Shown: positions 18,701-26,502 of the stretch, one piece after another
Layout: the number at the start of each line of letters is the position of its first letter
Position numbering within the stretch: the stretch's first letter is position 1
Source: Hyphomonas sp.
GTDB taxonomy: Bacteria; Pseudomonadota; Alphaproteobacteria; Caulobacterales; Hyphomonadaceae
Length of the DNA: 64,000 bases
Direction: 5' to 3'
Assembly (NCBI RefSeq): GCF_017792385.1
Contig: NZ_CP051230.1
Location: 2,542,001 to 2,606,000, forward strand
The notes under the pieces: generated by a model
The model's input: the letters and a program-made list of their open reading frames with translations, nothing else
Database searches by the model: none
What the model was told of the DNA's origin: nothing
Program-made: the position numbers and the translations under genes

Positions 18701-20893
18701 CGGAAGGCGCCCGAATGTCTGGGCCGTCCAGACTATAACCGGGATCCAGACCGGTCCCTTCGGTATAATCAGGCCAACGGGCACCGAAACGGCTTGCGGT
18801 GTAAGCTCTGCCAACACTTTATCAGCAGGCTGACTATGCGTAGCAATTACCCTGCGTAACAAGCGTTCGGCGAGAACTCCATCGCCGTCGATAAGGTAGT
18901 CGCTGTGACTTTGGAGCAGCTCACTGGCCAGTTCGCTGCGCACAAGCGCAAGAAGACCTAAGCCCACCCAACCCTCATGCGCGCCGCCTCGCTCGAGGCG
19001 GGTAATAGCATCATGCCATCCAGATTGCGGGTTTTCGGCCAAGCGGCGGAAACAGAGCTCGACGCCGCGGCCAAGCCAGTATGCCGGCGCAGCAGATAGG
19101 TTTAGGCGGCCCCAATGCTCCGACAACTCAGACAGGTACATGCCAATAGCCCAGTCGGTGAAGATATCGTGCCTGAACTTCACCCGGTCGGCTGCGATTT
19201 CCACCAAGACGCCATCCTCAATGAGCGAGGATACCGCGTCGTGATCTTCTTTCTTCACATCGGCAAGAGATAGTCCCGACAACTGAGCTTCTACTGTAGC
19301 GATGATTGTGCGTTTGCGTGCGCGCTGTTGTCCCTGTGACTGCGAAAATCCATGTCCCCCGGTTTCCCACCAATTAGCGGCTAAAGAAGCTTCGCTGATA
19401 ATCGCTTCAGCCTGCAGTCGAGCCTCGGCGATCCTACGCAGGATAAACGGATTTCGCGCAAGATGCTTGGCTGGGTGGTCTGGCTTCAGAAGTTCTGAAA
19501 GTGCCGGGCAGGCTTCAGCAAGTGCCTCAGCCTCCTGGTCGTTCAGAGTCTCAATGGTAAGCGTTTTACGTTCACCCAACGCGTCCGTGAAAGTATCGCT
19601 GAAATTGAATGCGTTTGCATCTGCCCACCCGGTACGGGCCGTAAAGACCACACAAACGCCGCTAACACTTGAGGCGGCGATCACAAGATCCATGATGGTG
19701 TTTCGTTCGCCCTGATCACGGAATTTATCAAGGCCGTCGATAAAAATGACCCCGCCCCCATCGCAAGCGAGATCCAGAAGAAAATCTTCTGCGGACACAT
19801 CGATATCATACTGCGCTCGAAGTGCGGCCCAGCCTCCAGGTGGAGTGCGGTCCGGCGAAAGAACAATTGTGCGAACCAGAGTGCTTCGGGCATCAGCGGC
19901 CGCTCTTAGAAGTGCGGACTTGCCGGTTCCGCCCTCGCCAACAATTTCGACTATGCCGGAGCTTAGCATTGCATCGTCGATGAGGCCTTCCAGTTGAAAC
20001 CTCATCTCGCTTCGCGCGATCTGAACGCCCGCAATCCGGATATCGATATCTTGCAGAGCGAAGGATGCCATCTCTGCTATACGCTTACGCGCCGGCGCAA
20101 GAGTACTCACTTCGCTTAGCAGAATTCCTCGCTCCCTAAGCTTTTCGGCCCAATGCCTGCGATCTCCTTCTCCTCCGATGGCGTCTGCGGCGAGAAGCTC
20201 CGAGACTAGCGCATCGTAAAGGCCCTCATCACCTCCAGCGATTCTGGATGCGCGCATTCGATCAGTGTGCTCGGCAATGGAATTGGGGCGTGCATAGTCG
20301 AACACCAGAACGGAGAAGTTTCTGAGAACAGCGAAGACATCAGCAGTGTCGGTAATGCCATTAGCGCCCAATTTGGCTTTGAAGGCCGCGTAGAAATCGC
20401 GCATCTGCCGATTGCGGCCCGGTGCGGCGAGCTGGGCCTCGAAGGACTGGTCATCAATCGTGTGACGTGAGAGCTCAAGCACTTCCTGGACACCGCGATC
20501 AATCGAAGAGCTAGTTCGTTCGATCGCAACTGCGAAGCGGCGCTGGGGATCGATCCGCCAAGCGTCAGCTAGCATTCTTGCGACAGCGTCGAAATTCACG
20601 TCGCTATCAGTGAAGGACATTTGTCTTTTGGCTTGAACTTCAAGGCATCGCTGCGAGCCGTCTGGGCACTCCCCGTGGAGGATGATGTCGTCCAGTGGAT
20701 TGCCTTGATCAGCACGCTGAAACTCAAGACGTCGAATGATGGCACCCGGAAGGCCAAACGCTTCAGTCTCGGCGAGAATAGACAACGCATAGTGGGTTGC
20801 GACTTTGACCTCAAATTGAGGACCTGCCGGTCCTGTCGCGCGTGGACTGGCCCCAACTAGAACCTTTGACTGTTTATCTTTACCTGATCGCAC
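15746..20893 (-). CDS. Giant nuclease-STAND NTPase protein, upstream partner (putative defence)
   Basis: 1,715 residues from a GTG at 20893, with GGAG nine bases upstream. Residues 26-89 give a PD-(D/E)xK-like signature: PQFEVKVATHYALSIL, then PLDDIIL (Asp68/69) and CLEVQAKRQ (Gln87-x-Lys89). The NTPase core has Walker A GEGGTGKS (319-326) and Walker B GVIFIDGLDKF (381-391), then CVVFTART, and a region with VKFRHDIFTDWAIG, typical of NACHT/STAND winged-helix parts. About 1,100 C-terminal residues look like a helical repeat sensor. No methyltransferase is nearby. The layout fits an Avs-like phage sensor, but no family match can be proved here. Confidence 0.72.
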   Translation of the reverse strand: MRSGKDKQSKVLVGASPRATGPAGPQFEVKVATHYALSILAETEAFGLPGAIIRRLEFQRADQGNPLDDIILHGECPDGSQRCLEVQAKRQMSFTDSDVNFDAVARMLADAWRIDPQRRFAVAIERTSSSIDRGVQEVLELSRHTIDDQSFEAQLAAPGRNRQMRDFYAAFKAKLGANGITDTADVFAVLRNFSVLVFDYARPNSIAEHTDRMRASRIAGGDEGLYDALVSELLAADAIGGEGDRRHWAEKLRERGILLSEVSTLAPARKRIAEMASFALQDIDIRIAGVQIARSEMRFQLEGLIDDAMLSSGIVEIVGEGGTGKSALLRAAADARSTLVRTIVLSPDRTPPGGWAALRAQYDIDVSAEDFLLDLACDGGGVIFIDGLDKFRDQGERNTIMDLVIAASSVSGVCVVFTARTGWADANAFNFSDTFTDALGERKTLTIETLNDQEAEALAEACPALSELLKPDHPAKHLARNPFILRRIAEARLQAEAIISEASLAANWWETGGHGFSQSQGQQRARKRTIIATVEAQLSGLSLADVKKEDHDAVSSLIEDGVLVEIAADRVKFRHDIFTDWAIGMYLSELSEHWGRLNLSAAPAYWLGRGVELCFRRLAENPQSGWHDAITRLERGGAHEGWVGLGLLALVRSELASELLQSHSDYLIDGDGVLAERLLRRVIATHSQPADKVLAELTPQAVSVPVGLIIPKGPVWIPVIVWTAQTFGRLPARALAAAVDVFEAWLILAAFGERAFSPALIDRLTDLLVADIEQADIPMPRPGDTRPEILYPANRDTRESARLSVALHADKNAAAAARYLDAVANSNRSSNYFSEILRFPGTLPSAAPNEFCHAFRRAVDNEMQSQSRSGSRRDYPPSLMQIEHPFSLGKTGIGLFQSLFKANPDEALSLLRHLIRSLEQPGPQSYSIDLMLAGAAREISPVSSYAWSRGHGPSLLVSKALCALEDWAHGLLDKGGNLGELIEKIADDQPINGAFLLPIVDLVLCHAKLDAPLLHDLLASPELLALDSQRLQHDQLDQMQGGGNFRWDRGPATDRLVTESLAGKPSRSISLHNVIPQIVVRQPEFAIEGLRRRIEEAVDRLGTWTKPEVDWAAPEYMASHALRMTHRENYRKVSEAGDDGELVEGYIYEFPPEQQSWLDQQSEATSAQHKAFTASLAMRMSMDKEDTDLRVPVGDALQLLLDGGDTTAPKEAVDFEPDDPWIARVGAAAFLARYLSDGQLPQHAPILSRVFDQALAAAAKSRTNLRFDIMYDPTALALCGRLYLVNRGAPGENVSELLKLTARHPSAAASVFSRHPEATKALGVNTVCALARVGIDACIFARKANLDEQAGAYEARCSARKQAIAARLDSENGWLGGEGDLPAWPSPPVEAPRPKRQGIVIGAKNQTREPHRVTPSWPDFYFDHHTAEVWLRVFATVATMDTTADFLTSNLAWMTQSLAGAGADDETELRDTANAWAKALFESAAPVAKGWSEQDLERLVFAPLSSLPDETFLCTAAAFLAASDLRLVEGGASDTAYLANIRKRLWQRLQTTRHWKQHQWSSRGGLEIHLNDLISPFFLKAVQGFGDRVSYTKGLSEDQVLPFLPVLSDISVSAGACPIIASMLLDLLELVQPGNAAPHLYAASMRWRESGREEFWRTANIGHRTSEIAMKSDTACLATKGWSDIADSIVAAGVPAGEELKQAVVEIEKRAASGG

Positions 20894-20924
20894 TCATATT
20901 TTCTCCAGAACACTATCCGAGTCT

Positions 20925-20946
20925 TCGGTAGTTAGAAGTCTACCGA
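20925..20946. promoter_or_regulatory. Inverted repeat upstream of the giant-gene pair
   Basis: TCGGTAG and CTACCGA form perfect 7-bp arms around an 8-base spacer, about 30 bases upstream of the GTG start of the first giant gene. Either an operator or a short hairpin in the leader. The same leader holds a 5-codon frame (ATG at 20897 to TAA) overlapping the GTG start. Confidence 0.4.
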
Positions 20947-21009
20947 GTAAACGAAGATGGGCAGAGTCCTCTCCCAGAACAACAAGTTGAATCCATGCGG
21001 TAGCGATGA

Positions 21010-21381
21010 TTACCCTGTTGTCGCAATCGCGTCCGCCACCTGATCCATGAACCGGTTAAACCGCTTCTGACCCAAGGCATGCGCCGTGTTGCGGTCGATG
21101 TCGGGAAGGGGCGGCGTCGCCGTCAGCCAGTACTGGACAAAAAGTGCGAGGGTTTCATTCGCTTGAACCAAGTCCCGCTCCAGTGACGACAGCTGCGACT
21201 CCAGGCGGACAAGTCTGGCTGTTACTCCGGCGGCATGAGCGGAAGCTCCGAGCGGATCAAAAAAACCTTCCAGCGCCTGTTCGACGACCTGATTGATCGT
21301 CACGCCCGTAGGAGCGGCAACTTCCTTGAGGCGGCGGTGCATGTCGGGTGTGAGACGGAGATTGATGCGTGGCTTTGGCAT
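21010..21381 (-). CDS. Ribbon-helix-helix (CopG-like) protein of the traG locus
   Basis: 123 residues from the ATG at 21381 (a TTG at 21390 overlapping the traG stop is the alternative). The N-terminus PRINLRLTPDMHRRLKEVAAPTGVTINQVVEQALEGFF is a ribbon-helix-helix DNA-binding fold, followed by a coiled segment (RLVRLESQLSSLERDLVQANETLAL). In this ICE family such a gene follows traG and precedes trbB. It probably regulates the transfer operon or helps relaxosome assembly; which of these is not shown. Confidence 0.85.
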   Translation of the reverse strand: MPKPRINLRLTPDMHRRLKEVAAPTGVTINQVVEQALEGFFDPLGASAHAAGVTARLVRLESQLSSLERDLVQANETLALFVQYWLTATPPLPDIDRNTAHALGQKRFNRFMDQVADAIATTG

Positions 21382-21386
21382 GGCGG

Positions 21387-23384
21387 TCAAAAATCCGGAA
21401 GCAGATCGTCATCGCCCTTGTCGAGCCCGTGTGCCTTGCGAATTGTCTCCTGCATTTTCTGCGCAGAGATCTCCTGGGAATCACTGTCATCCGACAGAGT
21501 GTGGTCCGGCTCTGGCGCTTCAGTCTCTGGTTCCAGTGTGTCGTCAGTTAGGGGGATCTCCAGTGCGAGGCCACCATCGCCCTGCGATAAAGCACCTGGT
21601 TGAGGCTCACCATTCACTGCGTCCTCAAGCAAAGGATGGGAAGTCCGTATGTGTGTGCACCAGTCATCATTGCCAGCTGTGTTCGGCTCCAGCGCAACAA
21701 TGTCTGCCTCCCCAACACGTCCCGTAAAGTTTCCGTCCTCGAAGTAGCGGAGTTTATGGGCACGCACCGGTGGGCTGCCGGAGACGAGCACCAGCTCCTC
21801 ATGGGCCGGCAGTTGCATGACTTCGCCGGGTGTGAGGAGCGGGCGTGAGGTTTCCTGTCGTGACACCATGACATGCGCGAGCCAGGGCGCGAGGCGGTGG
21901 CCAGTGTAGTTGCGCTGGGCGCGTTGCTCCGTCGCTGTTCCGAGAGCGTCGGAGACCCGCTTTGCTGTGCGTTCGTCATTGGTCGCGAAAGCCACCTTCA
22001 CATGACAGTTGTCGAGGATGGAGTTCATCGGGCCATAGGCTTTTTCGATCTGGTTCAGGGATTGAGCGATCAGGAAGGCGCGAATGCGGTAGCCGGCGAA
22101 AAAGGCGAGAGTCGTTTCGAAGAAGTCGAGCCGTCCGAGTGCCGGAAATTCATCCAGCATCATCAGAAGCTCTCGTCGCCGGCTGCCCTGTTCCGGGTGG
22201 ACTTCAGTGAGGCGCCTGCCGATCTGGTTCAGCAACAGGCGGATCAGCGGGCGCGTTCGCGAGATGTCTGACGGTGGGACGACGAGGTAGAGTGAGGCGG
22301 GATAGTCTCCGTCCACCAGATCCGCGATCCGGAAATCGCTCCCGGATGTCACCTTGGAAACCACGGGATCGCGATAGAGCGTCAGGCAGGTAATGGCGGT
22401 TGAGACAACACCTGATCGTTCATTCTCCGATTTGTTGAGCAACTCCCTGGCCGCTTGGGCGACGACTGGATGCACGCGCGGGGCGGCATCGGTCCCGAGG
22501 TGATTGGTTGTCATCATGATTCGCAAGGTCCGGATGATCGTGCGCGAGGGATCGGAGAGGAACTGCGCGGCGCCTGCGAGCGTCTTGTCCTTTTCGGCGT
22601 AGAGCACGTGAAGCAGGGCGCCTGTCAGAAAGGCATGTGCGGTGCGCTCCCAATGGTTGCGCCGTTCGAGCGAACCTTCCGGGTCGACCAGAATGTCGGC
22701 GATGTTCTGGACATCACGCACTTCTTGGTCACCACGCCGGACTTCGAGCAGGGGGTTAAATCGGACGGATGCCGGGTTTGTGGGATCTAAGCGCAGGCAG
22801 CGTGAAAACCCCGACCGCCATTTCGAGGTCAGGGTCCAGTTCTCGCCCTTGATGTCATGGATGACGGCGCTGGAGGTCCAGGAGAGTAGCGTCGGCACGA
22901 CGAGACCGATGCCTTTGCCGGAACGTGTCGGGGCAAAGGTGAGTACATGCTCCGGCCCGTCGTGCCGGATGTAGCGATTGTTCCATGTGCCGAGGAAAAC
23001 GCCGGATTTTGCAAGGAGACCCGCACGCCGGACGTCCCGGCCTTCCGCCCATCGGGCCGAGCCATAGGTTGTGACATGTTTCTGGTGGCGGGCTCTCAGG
23101 ACGGAGCCGGCGACGGCGGCCATGGCGGCGAGCAGGCCGCCGGATGCCGCGATAAAGCCGGCTTTCATGAAGAGGCCGGGTGCATAGGCCTCATAGGCAT
23201 ACCACCACTGGAAAAGTCGCCAGGGCTTGTAGACTGGCTGATCGCCAAACCGGAACCATGCGTGTCCGAGAGCGGCCTGATACCCGAGTTCCCCTGCAAT
23301 CCACTGGGTTGCGCCCCAGACAGCTGCAAGCACGATCAGAAAGCAGATCAGGATCTGGCCAAAGAGGATCTTGGTATGGGTCAT
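21387..23384 (-). CDS. traG: TraG, VirD4-like coupling protein
   Basis: 665 residues. Two or three N-terminal membrane segments (ILICFLIVLAAVWGATQWIAG, FIAASGGLLAAMAAVAG) precede GSARWAE and a RecA-like ATPase domain: Walker A APTRSGKG (151-158), Walker B LLMMLDEFPALGRL, and FLIAQSLNQIEKAYG. VirD4/TraG proteins recruit the relaxase-DNA complex to the secretion channel. The gene follows rlxS after a 96-base gap and precedes the ribbon-helix-helix gene. Confidence 0.96.
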   Translation of the reverse strand: MTHTKILFGQILICFLIVLAAVWGATQWIAGELGYQAALGHAWFRFGDQPVYKPWRLFQWWYAYEAYAPGLFMKAGFIAASGGLLAAMAAVAGSVLRARHQKHVTTYGSARWAEGRDVRRAGLLAKSGVFLGTWNNRYIRHDGPEHVLTFAPTRSGKGIGLVVPTLLSWTSSAVIHDIKGENWTLTSKWRSGFSRCLRLDPTNPASVRFNPLLEVRRGDQEVRDVQNIADILVDPEGSLERRNHWERTAHAFLTGALLHVLYAEKDKTLAGAAQFLSDPSRTIIRTLRIMMTTNHLGTDAAPRVHPVVAQAARELLNKSENERSGVVSTAITCLTLYRDPVVSKVTSGSDFRIADLVDGDYPASLYLVVPPSDISRTRPLIRLLLNQIGRRLTEVHPEQGSRRRELLMMLDEFPALGRLDFFETTLAFFAGYRIRAFLIAQSLNQIEKAYGPMNSILDNCHVKVAFATNDERTAKRVSDALGTATEQRAQRNYTGHRLAPWLAHVMVSRQETSRPLLTPGEVMQLPAHEELVLVSGSPPVRAHKLRYFEDGNFTGRVGEADIVALEPNTAGNDDWCTHIRTSHPLLEDAVNGEPQPGALSQGDGGLALEIPLTDDTLEPETEAPEPDHTLSDDSDSQEISAQKMQETIRKAHGLDKGDDDLLPDF

Positions 23385-23480
23385 GTGCGCGGTCTCGAAT
23401 GCGGCAGAAGGCGCGCCATTGTCCTGATTGCACTGCCGATCCGGTAGTCGGAAAACCGGGAGAAGGCGGTAGACGCGCCA

Positions 23481-25421
23481 TTAGCGCGACGGACCGCGTT
23501 CGCGCCCCATCATCCAGTCTATACCGGTGGTCTTCCGCGTCAGGGAGATATCGCGGCCGAGCCCGGCACCCATGCCGGCACGCATCCGGACGAGCGTAAA
23601 AACCCCTTCCTGGCCAACCATCGCCATGCGACCCTGATGCATATCGATGATCTTCTCGAACCGGCCGGAGAAAGTTCCGCCATGCTCCAGTGCCTGGAAT
23701 GTCCGCCCTGAGGCACGCGCCTCCGCGGCCGCGAAGCGGGCGAGTTCGTTGGCCTTCAGCTGCTCGCGTGCCTGCCCAGAGAGTGTTGTTTCCTGTTCTG
23801 CGAGAAGTCCACGGCTGCGCAGCACGGTCATACGTTCAAGGCGCGCGCGGCGTACTTCTCCACCAAAGCCTGTCTCTGCCAGACGTTCAGGATCGACCTC
23901 GTCGAGCCATGTCAGCGCGTCGGCCTCAACCAGAGCGCCCGGACCTGCACGGCTTCTCAGAAGATTATCTCTCGCGCCGCCGCGCGTCTGTTCGTAGACG
24001 GCTGCACGGGCGAGATAGTCCTCCCCGATCGTCCAATCCCCGCTGGCAAGACGTTGGACAATGCCGGCACGGCGTAAGGCTTCGAGTCGTCGCTTGTGCG
24101 CCAGCCGGTAGGCAGGGGAAGATTCCGGTTCTAGGCTGGCATGGCGATCTTCCGTCCAGATGCCGTCAGACAAGGAAGCGATACGAGCAATCGTGTGGTC
24201 TGAGCGTCGGGCTTTCGCCTGTGTGAACCGGATGTCGGCAATCGCACCCTCGGGGATGTCAGCCGGGCTCTGGCCAGATGCAAGCGGGACGAGCGAAACC
24301 TTTCCATCCGTCCGCTCAAGGATGAGGGCATGACGGTCTTCCATTTCATCGAGTATAACAGTGCCGGCGATACGACCGGTCAATGTTGTTCCAGCCAGTC
24401 TGGTTTCATCCAGCATTTCAAGTCGATTGGCGACGTCGAGGCTCCGATATCGGGCCGTCATCGACCGGATGATGTCACCTTTGCGGCCAAGCTGCTTAAG
24501 CGTTTCGGTCCAACCGGGTTTCAAGTGCCAGCTGTTCCCATCACGGGTCGCCAGACCGAGCCGTTCCAGATGGCGAAGCCGCTTGATGCGGAGCGAGTGA
24601 TCGAAGTGGCCACGTTCCGAGGCAGGCTCTCCAAGAGAAATCCTATCATTCTGCATGTCCTTTTCGATGGCGCGGTCGAGACCGGTCATCCGGTCGGCTG
24701 TGACGTCCCGCGCATCCTGTCTCAGGATTTCAAGATCGCGCCGGGGTCCGAGGCGCTCTGTCAGCTGGCGTGAGGCGCGCTCGCGCAACCCACGCATCAG
24801 ATAATTGCGGTCGATGACAAGATGGTCGCCGGTGGCATCCCGCCCGCGAATAACAATATGCGTATGTGGCTGGCCGGTATCGTGGTGATCGACGGCAATC
24901 CAGTCCAGCTTTGTACCAAGGTCTTCTTCCACACCGGCCATGAAGGCGCGGATCTCAGGCTTGAGGTCTTCGAGCCGGTCCGCATCCTCGGCCGATACGA
25001 TGAGGCGGAACTGGCGTTCATCCCCGGCGCTGCGCTCACGGAACGCCCGTGTGTCCAGGTCTTCCGCGTCGCGGTCATAGGCCTGTCCGCGCTCGCCGTC
25101 CCGACCGGCCCCATCCCGCTCAATATAGCCGACATGTTCGGCGAAGGCTTTGGCTCCGCCCAAACGTCCAGCTCGGGCGATGTGCACCTTCACAACGACG
25201 CGCCGCATTCGGAACGCCGGATAGGGCGTGCCTCGCATGCGCGAGACGGAGGCTGCCTGCGCGCCCCTCACACTGCGTGACTTTCTGATCCGTCGGTTGC
25301 TTGCTTTTCGTGACAGCCGGGCCACGCGTTTGCGGATGGCTTTTCCGAACCGTCCCGCACCACGCTGACCACGATCCCGAATCCGGCCAAGCCTTGGCTC
25401 GAAAGGCGTGTCGCCGCTCAT
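23481..25421 (-). CDS. rlxS: RlxS-type relaxase (DUF3363 family)
   Basis: 646 residues. The first 70 are very basic. The relaxase domain has the metal-binding histidine motif DWIAVDHHDTGQPHTHIVIRG (His179/180, His186, His188) and a candidate nicking tyrosine in EHVGYIERDG (Tyr99). The C-terminal half (TGLDRAIEKDMQ... and a long segment to LTRKTTGIDWMMGRERG) matches the DUF3363/VirD2-like relaxases of rhizobial and sphingomonad ICEs. It nicks at oriT and leads the DNA through the channel. The ~240-base gap upstream is the candidate oriT. Confidence 0.93.
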   Translation of the reverse strand: MSGDTPFEPRLGRIRDRGQRGAGRFGKAIRKRVARLSRKASNRRIRKSRSVRGAQAASVSRMRGTPYPAFRMRRVVVKVHIARAGRLGGAKAFAEHVGYIERDGAGRDGERGQAYDRDAEDLDTRAFRERSAGDERQFRLIVSAEDADRLEDLKPEIRAFMAGVEEDLGTKLDWIAVDHHDTGQPHTHIVIRGRDATGDHLVIDRNYLMRGLRERASRQLTERLGPRRDLEILRQDARDVTADRMTGLDRAIEKDMQNDRISLGEPASERGHFDHSLRIKRLRHLERLGLATRDGNSWHLKPGWTETLKQLGRKGDIIRSMTARYRSLDVANRLEMLDETRLAGTTLTGRIAGTVILDEMEDRHALILERTDGKVSLVPLASGQSPADIPEGAIADIRFTQAKARRSDHTIARIASLSDGIWTEDRHASLEPESSPAYRLAHKRRLEALRRAGIVQRLASGDWTIGEDYLARAAVYEQTRGGARDNLLRSRAGPGALVEADALTWLDEVDPERLAETGFGGEVRRARLERMTVLRSRGLLAEQETTLSGQAREQLKANELARFAAAEARASGRTFQALEHGGTFSGRFEKIIDMHQGRMAMVGQEGVFTLVRMRAGMGAGLGRDISLTRKTTGIDWMMGRERGPSR

Positions 25422-25435
25422 TGGCGCGAATTCCT

Positions 25436-25570
25436 GCAGGCGCCTGCCTTTGCCCAGGCATTTACAGGCAATACCATCGGAAGAGGCGCCAGGGGCTGGC
25501 GTTCATTTGCATCACAGGCGCCAAAAATAAGATGTGCAGACAAGGCTTTGAGGAGCCGGAGGCGCCTGCC
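25436..25570. other. AGGCGCC repeat cluster, candidate oriT
   Basis: The 25,422-25,659 gap between rlxS and traF holds four copies of AGGCGCC (25438-25444, 25484-25490, 25516-25522, 25560-25566). Two sit in larger palindromes: GCAGGCGCCTGC at 25436-25447 and AGGCGCCTGCC at 25560-25570. A non-coding, repeat-rich gap next to the relaxase gene is where oriT lies in many elements. The nick site is not identified. Confidence 0.45.
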
Positions 25571-25659
25571 TCTCAATCTTGCCCTGACGGTACGCTGAAG
25601 AGTCCTTTCCCTGCTTCTCTCCCGCCTTCCTGACACTTCCTCAGACGCCGGATGAATGA

Positions 25660-26160
25660 TCATCGCTGATCTGTCCAAACTTCACTGACTGTACCAGCGA
25701 TGTCGCTCGTATCAGTCACGCCGAAATAACGTCCATCAAGAGACCTTGGATGGTCATTCAGGAGGAAAATTTGCCCTTGGCCGAGCTTGAAACATCCTTC
25801 CCATACGGGCAATTCCATGCCTGTAGAGTCATGTTCCAGGGCGATTGCGGCCACATTCCCATTGATCGAAATCGATCCCTCATATCGGCAAATTTCATCG
25901 CCTTCACTGGCTGCAACATGCTTGATAAGAGGCCAGTACGGTCCGGTATAACCTCGATCATGTGCCCAGACCGCTTCTGGCGCTCCGGCTGACACGAGTG
26001 CCCAATCGCCGATGCGGGGAGGGCGCTCGCTCAGCCAGTAGAGCCCTGTTGGCGCGCTCGGCGTCCGGTTCCAGATCAACCTGGCCTGAAGGGGCAGACA
26101 GGCAAGAAGGATGAGCCCTATGCCTGTACCTGCGAACGCGAGATACCGAAAACTGACCAT
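25660..26160 (-). CDS. traF: TraF, S26 family conjugal transfer peptidase
   Basis: 166 residues from an ATG at 26160 that overlaps the stop of the excisionase gene (TGATG). A signal-anchor helix (YLAFAGTGIGLILLACLPL) is followed by NRTPSAPTGLYWL with the probable catalytic Ser35, and WPLIKHVAA with the probable catalytic Lys80; LNDHPRSLDGRYFG is the conserved C-terminal signal-peptidase motif. TraF peptidases mature the TrbC pilin. Genes rdfS-traF-rlxS occur in this order in ICEMlSymR7A-like elements. Confidence 0.93.
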   Translation of the reverse strand: MVSFRYLAFAGTGIGLILLACLPLQARLIWNRTPSAPTGLYWLSERPPRIGDWALVSAGAPEAVWAHDRGYTGPYWPLIKHVAASEGDEICRYEGSISINGNVAAIALEHDSTGMELPVWEGCFKLGQGQIFLLNDHPRSLDGRYFGVTDTSDIAGTVSEVWTDQR

Positions 26161-26399
26161 CAGTTCCGGCGCTCCGGCCGGTGGGGTTCGCCTGTGTTCT
26201 TCCATTCGCGTTCCGACGACCAGCGGTCTAGTTCTTCGCGGGCATAGAGGACACGCCCGCCATGTTTCCGGTAGCGCGGGCCGCCACCCGCCCAGCGGAA
26301 ATTGTCGAGTGTCTGGCGTTTCAGGCCGAGGTAATCCGCTGCCTGAACAACACTCAGAAACGGACTGGTATAGTCTTTGTCCTGTGTTTGTGCGTCCAT
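26160..26399 (-). CDS. rdfS: RdfS-like excisionase (MerR/AlpA-type helix-turn-helix)
   Basis: 79 residues. FLSVVQAADYLGLKRQTLDNFRWAGGGPRYRKHGGRVLYAREELDRW is a winged helix-turn-helix of the excisionase/AlpA class. It has a strong ribosome site (AGGAG). In ICEMlSymR7A the equivalent small protein RdfS drives excision and is switched on by FseA; here the gene lies just downstream of an fseA-like gene and is coupled to traF, so the same job is likely. Symbol by analogy of sequence type and position. Confidence 0.82.
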   Translation of the reverse strand: MDAQTQDKDYTSPFLSVVQAADYLGLKRQTLDNFRWAGGGPRYRKHGGRVLYAREELDRWSSEREWKNTGEPHRPERRN

Positions 26400-26455
26400 C
26401 TTTTGTCTCCTTTCTGATGGACTGAAATCTTACGGGATACTGTCTGGGCCCTGGA

Positions 26456-26486
26456 GAGTCGTTTTCACCGAGGATGAAAACGACTC
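26456..26486. promoter_or_regulatory. 31-bp perfect dyad upstream of rdfS
   Basis: GAGTCGTTTTCA and TGAAAACGACTC form perfect 12-bp arms around a 7-base loop, in the 103-base gap between the fseA-like stop and the rdfS start. There is no T-run on either side, so it is a poor intrinsic terminator. It is a good candidate operator for the switch that controls rdfS. Confidence 0.5.
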
Positions 26487-26502
26487 CCTCGAACCGGCTG
26501 GG

